Source of the DNA: Geobacteraceae bacterium
GTDB taxonomy: Bacteria > Desulfobacterota > Desulfuromonadia > Geobacterales > Geobacteraceae
DNA: 34,409 bases
Direction of reading: 5' to 3'
NCBI GenBank assembly: GCA_905339345.1
Contig: CAJPFF010000254.1
Location: 1-34,409, forward strand
The notes under the pieces were generated by a model, which saw nothing but the letters and a program-made list of their open reading frames with translations, was not told the origin of the DNA and searched no databases. How positions within the stretch are numbered: the stretch's first letter is position 1; every line of letters starts with the position of its first letter. Made by a program: the position numbers and the translations under genes. Of the stretch, positions 32,701 to 34,409 are shown piece after piece.

Positions 32701-32874
32701 GCCGGCCTGCTGCCCATCATGTGGGGAAGCGGTACCGGCTCAGAAGTCATGAGCCGCATTGCCGCACCCATGGTCGGAGGCATGATTTCCTCCACCGTGC
32801 TGACTTTGGCCGTGATACCGGCTGTCTACGCGTTGGTCAAGCAGTGGCGGTTGAGCAGGGGTATCGAACGCTAA
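29740..32874 (+). CDS. cusA: RND copper/silver efflux pump (CusA-like)
   Basis: The product has 1044 residues, the normal length for CusA. It starts MLANIIEWSGRNRFLVLL after GGAG. Twelve membrane helices and two large periplasmic loops are expected. Heavy-metal RND signatures are seen: TPIDALPDLSDVQVIV near residue 35, the helix-4 GAMIDAAIVMIENAHKH segment with its proton-relay Asp, and MLSTGIRTPIGIKVFG. Met residues in LPGM and RIDMLSTG align with the three-Met Cu(I)/Ag(I) site of CusA, favouring monovalent metal over Zn/Co. It drives export by the proton gradient together with the two preceding gene products. Confidence 0.96.
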   Translation: MLANIIEWSGRNRFLVLLATLFIIIGGAYAVLKTPIDALPDLSDVQVIVYTEYPGQAPQVVEDQVTYPLTTAMLAVPKSKVVRGFSFFGASFVYVIFEDGTDIYWARSRVLEYLNFASGRMPKGVTPSLGPDATGVGWVYQYALLAKDKTLAELRTIQDWYLRYQLTKAQGVAEVASIGGFVQTYQITVDPVKLRAYGIPLSKVSQVIRDSNRDVGGRVVEMSETEYMVRGKGYLRGKSDIEALVVRSEKGTPVLIRDIARVELGPDERRGLTELNGEGEVVSGIAMSRYGQNALEVIHNLKAKVGEISAGLPEGVSIETVYDRSDLIHRAIDTLKRTLVEESLIVAAVCIIFLLHVRSALVAILMLPVGVLIAFIAMRSLGMNSNLMSLGGIAIAVGAMIDAAIVMIENAHKHLERLKEGHSIQERADAMILACKEVGPALFFSLLIITVSFLPVFTLEAQEGRLFSPLAYTKTFSMAGAALLSITLVPVLMMLFIRGKVMPEAKNPVNRFLIRIYRPIITWVMRWKKITIAAAVLALGLSIYPASKLGSEFMPTLNEGTLFYMPASLPGMSITKAAELLQTQNKIIKSFPEVASVYGKAGRANTATDPAPVEMFETVINLKPESEWRPGMNIDKLIAELDKALQFPGVSNAWTMPIKARIDMLSTGIRTPIGIKVFGKDLGEMEKLAKEIEAVVKTVPGTTSAFAERITGGYYLNIEPDREQLARYGLAVGDLQEVIGTALGGEMVTTTVEGRERFGVQVRYPRELRANPQQIAREVLVPTMDGAMVPLGQVARVNVAKGTPGIRTENALLSAYIFVDIRDRDIGSYVADARKAVADRVKFPAGYYITWSGQFEYMERAIEKMKIVIPVTLLTIFLLLYLNFQRLTETLIVMLSVPFALVGGVWLMWLLGYNLSVAVAVGFIALAGVAAETGVVMLIYLDQAWQELKDRRAAEGAKPTLHDLYEAVMEGAVERVRPKMMTVVAIMAGLLPIMWGSGTGSEVMSRIAAPMVGGMISSTVLTLAVIPAVYALVKQWRLSRGIER

Positions 32875-32908
32875 TAATGATTTTTCAACGAAACGAAAGG
32901 GCAGGATC

Positions 32909-33028
32909 GTGTCGAAAAGGATGATAGTCGTGGTAGCGGCGGTGTTTTCTGTATTGCTGGGTGGTTGCGTAGATAATGGATATAGAGGTGGCAGCGGTGG
33001 TGGGTCAAATGCGGGGCACTCCCATTAA
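32909..33028 (+). CDS. Very small lipoprotein with Gly/His tail
   Basis: This 39-residue frame starts at GTG. A Lys/Arg start, a hydrophobic stretch and the lipobox LGGC (Cys19) are followed by a Gly/Ser-rich tail ending GHSH. It lies 34 bp after cusA and overlaps the start of the cytochrome gene by about 20 bases. The complete lipobox and stop make it credible, but nothing is known to me about the family. The terminal His pair may bind metal. Confidence 0.6.
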   Translation: MSKRMIVVVAAVFSVLLGGCVDNGYRGGSGGGSNAGHSH

Positions 33029-33416
33029 CGCAATCAGAGCCGTTGGCATAGGATTTCTCGCGCTTGCCATGGGTACGCTTTCCTTGTCTCTCCTAGCTCA
33101 GACCATGCAGATTCCAAAACCCACCTCGGGGCTCATGCCGAACCCAGCTGCAGGCAAATCGTTGTACGGAAAACACTGCGCGAGTTGCCATGGCACGGAT
33201 CTCAGGGGTACAGACAAGGGACCACCGTTCCTGCATCGGGTTTACGAGCCCTCGCATCATGGCGATGTGGCGTTTCAGCTCGCGGTCAAGAACGGGGTGC
33301 GGGCGCACCACTGGAAGTTCGGCGACATGCTGCCAGTGCCGGGCGTATCTCCAGACAGCGTGGCTCACATCACCGCCTTTATTCGCGCTGAACAGCGCCG
33401 TGTGGACATCCAATAA
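33009..33416 (+). CDS. Class-I cytochrome c in the copper operon
   Basis: The start at 33009 follows GGTGGG and yields 135 residues with a signal peptide (cleavage near LLAQ, residue 31). The haem motif CASCH is at 57-61, and Met107 (FGDMLPVPGVS) is the probable sixth ligand. The layout matches small periplasmic class-I cytochromes. In a copper operon it might link copper oxidation or the multicopper oxidase/cupredoxin to the respiratory chain, which is inference. The following P-type ATPase begins 18 bp downstream. Confidence 0.9.
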   Translation: MRGTPINAIRAVGIGFLALAMGTLSLSLLAQTMQIPKPTSGLMPNPAAGKSLYGKHCASCHGTDLRGTDKGPPFLHRVYEPSHHGDVAFQLAVKNGVRAHHWKFGDMLPVPGVSPDSVAHITAFIRAEQRRVDIQ

Positions 33417-33434
33417 CCACTCAGGAGCTGCTGC

Positions 33435-34409
33435 ATGGAACACGCTCACCACCCTCCTGCGCACCAAGGCCACCACTACGACGCACCGGCGCCAGCGTCG
33501 GCCGCGGACAAGGACCCGGTCTGCGGCATGACGGTCAGGCCGGATTCGCCGCACGCGACAGTGCATGCCGGCCGCACGATCCGCTTCTGCAGCGCCAAGT
33601 GCCTGGCCAAGTTCGAGGCCGAGCCGCAGCGCTACCTGGCGCCCGAACCGGCGCCGGCGCCGGCCGCGCCGCCGGGCGCGGAATACACCTGCCCCATGCA
33701 CCCGGAAGTGCGGCAGATCGGTCCCGGCACCTGCCCGAAGTGCGGCATGGCGCTGGAGCCGGTGCTGCCGGAACTCGAGGAAGGCGAGAATCCCGAACTG
33801 GCCGACTTCCGCCGCCGTTTCTGGCGGACCTTGCCGCTGACGGTTCTGGTCACACTGCTCGCCATGTCGGGCGGCCTCTTCAACACGCTGCTCGGCGCCG
33901 CCCGGCCCTGGCTGGAACTGGCGCTGGGCACGCCCGTCGTGCTGTGGGCGGGCTGGCCGTTCTTCGTGCGCGGCGTGCAGTCGGTGAGGAACCGCAGCCC
34001 GAACATGTGGACCCTGATCGGCCTCGGCACGGGCGCGGCCTGGATCTACAGCGTGACGGCGACCGTGCTGCCCGGCATTTTCCCGCCCTCGTTCCGCATC
34101 GGCGGCCATGTCGCCGTGTATTTTGAAGCCGCCGCCGTGATCATTTCGCTCACCCTGCTCGGCCAGGTGCTGGAACTCAAGGCGCGCTCGGAAACCGGCG
34201 CCGCCATCCGCGCCCTGCTCGGACTGGCGCCGAAGACGGCGCGGCGCATCCGCGAGGACGACAGCGAGGAGGACATTCCGCTCACCCATGTGCATCCCGG
34301 CGACCGCCTGCGCGTGCGCCCGGGCGAGAAAGTGCCGGTGGATGGTGTGGTCCTCGCCGGCGACAGCGCGGTGGACGAATCCATGCTCACCGGCGAGCCG
34401 ATGCCGGTG
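33435..34409 (+). CDS. copA: Copper-translocating P1B-type ATPase, N-terminal part (cut by window edge)
   Basis: The frame is 325 codons and runs off the window. CAGGAG precedes the ATG. A His-rich start ([14 protein letters not shown]) leads into a YHS domain (about 25-70, DPVCGMTV and [10 protein letters not shown]) and a heavy-metal-binding domain (84-109, YTCPMHPEV and [10 protein letters not shown]). There is no classical CxxC HMA domain. Membrane helices follow from about residue 130. The actuator region ends near the TGEP motif ([11 protein letters not shown], at the window edge). YHS-containing ATPases of this kind export Cu(I) or Cu(II) from the cytoplasm. The CPC and DKTG motifs are outside the window. 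The gene is markedly GC-richer than the preceding ones. Confidence 0.93.
   Translation, partial: MEHAHHPPAHQGHHYDAPAPASAADKDPVCGMTVRPDSPHATVHAGRTIRFCSAKCLAKFEAEPQRYLAPEPAPAPAAPPGAEYTCPMHPEVRQIGPGTCPKCGMALEPVLPELEEGENPELADFRRRFWRTLPLTVLVTLLAMSGGLFNTLLGAARPWLELALGTPVVLWAGWPFFVRGVQSVRNRSPNMWTLIGLGTGAAWIYSVTATVLPGIFPPSFRIGGHVAVYFEAAAVIISLTLLGQVLELKARSETGAAIRALLGLAPKTARRIREDDSEEDIPLTHVHPGDRLRVRPGEKVPVDGVVLAGDSAVDESMLTGEPMPV

Noticed and set aside
33093..34295. 400-codon minus-strand frame over the cytochrome and copper ATPase genes
   Set aside because: The plus strand carries haem, YHS and ATPase motifs; the minus frame is Arg/Ala/Gly-rich shadow sequence caused by high GC.
1..34409. CRISPR arrays, tRNA and rRNA genes
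   Set aside because: I looked for regularly spaced repeats and for tRNA/rRNA landmarks and saw none; short ones could be missed by eye.

Overview
The window looks like a heavy-metal (mainly copper) resistance and accessory region of a betaproteobacterium, probably close to Rhodocyclales. The basis is beta-type trimeric porins, a CopK homologue, MerR/CadR and Cus/Cop components of beta/gamma type, and abundant c-type cytochromes. This placement is inferred from gene content only. Base composition is mosaic: both ends (about 1-900 and 33435-34409), the insertion sequence and most of a NapC-type gene are visibly more GC-rich than the rest.

Layout. 1-962: the 5' end of a CadA-type P-type ATPase (minus strand) diverges from a CadR-like MerR regulator across a 19-bp-spacer MerR promoter. 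1058-1594: an ankyrin-repeat protein. 1981-2262: copK behind a CopR-type box. 2259-4968: a minus-strand group made of a small secreted His-containing protein with its own CopR-type box, a possible Cys-rich mini-protein, a FlgB-like rod protein with a His/Gly-rich N-terminal extension, and a membrane HD-GYP c-di-GMP phosphodiesterase. It converges on copK. 4965-7520: a small unknown ORF, a lipoprotein and a Sel1-repeat protein with an integrase-like tail. 7890-10491: two outer-membrane porins and a strong terminator. 10646-13665: a CopR-type box, an OmpR-type two-component system, and a convergent degenerate receiver protein. 13981-15223: an intact IS3-family element with perfect 24-bp inverted repeats and a CTG target duplication. 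15394-19424: a cluster of a porin, a monoheme cytochrome, a NapC/NirT tetraheme quinol dehydrogenase, an EB_dh-like cytochrome, a Met/His-rich protein and a lipoprotein paralogous to the one at 5407-5757.

19475-34409 is the main copper island. copRS/cusRS-like genes (minus) diverge from a copper operon (plus): small secreted protein, TolC-family lipoprotein, Tat multicopper oxidase, cupredoxin. A second CopR-type box precedes a DUF411 protein, a DUF2934 protein, a CusF-like chaperone, a tiny membrane protein, CusC/CusB/CusA-like RND efflux genes (CusB carries its own CusF domain), a 39-residue lipoprotein, a cytochrome c, and a copper P-type ATPase cut by the window end.

Working model (inference): CopRS senses periplasmic copper and binds boxes of the form ATTAC-N6-GTAAT. 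It switches on copper oxidation (multicopper oxidase), periplasmic binding (CopK, cupredoxin, CusF), transenvelope efflux (CusCBA) and cytoplasmic export (P-type ATPase). The most unexpected parts are the FlgB-like/HD-GYP pair apparently inside the copper regulon, and the porin/multiheme-cytochrome cluster with no recognisable terminal reductase.
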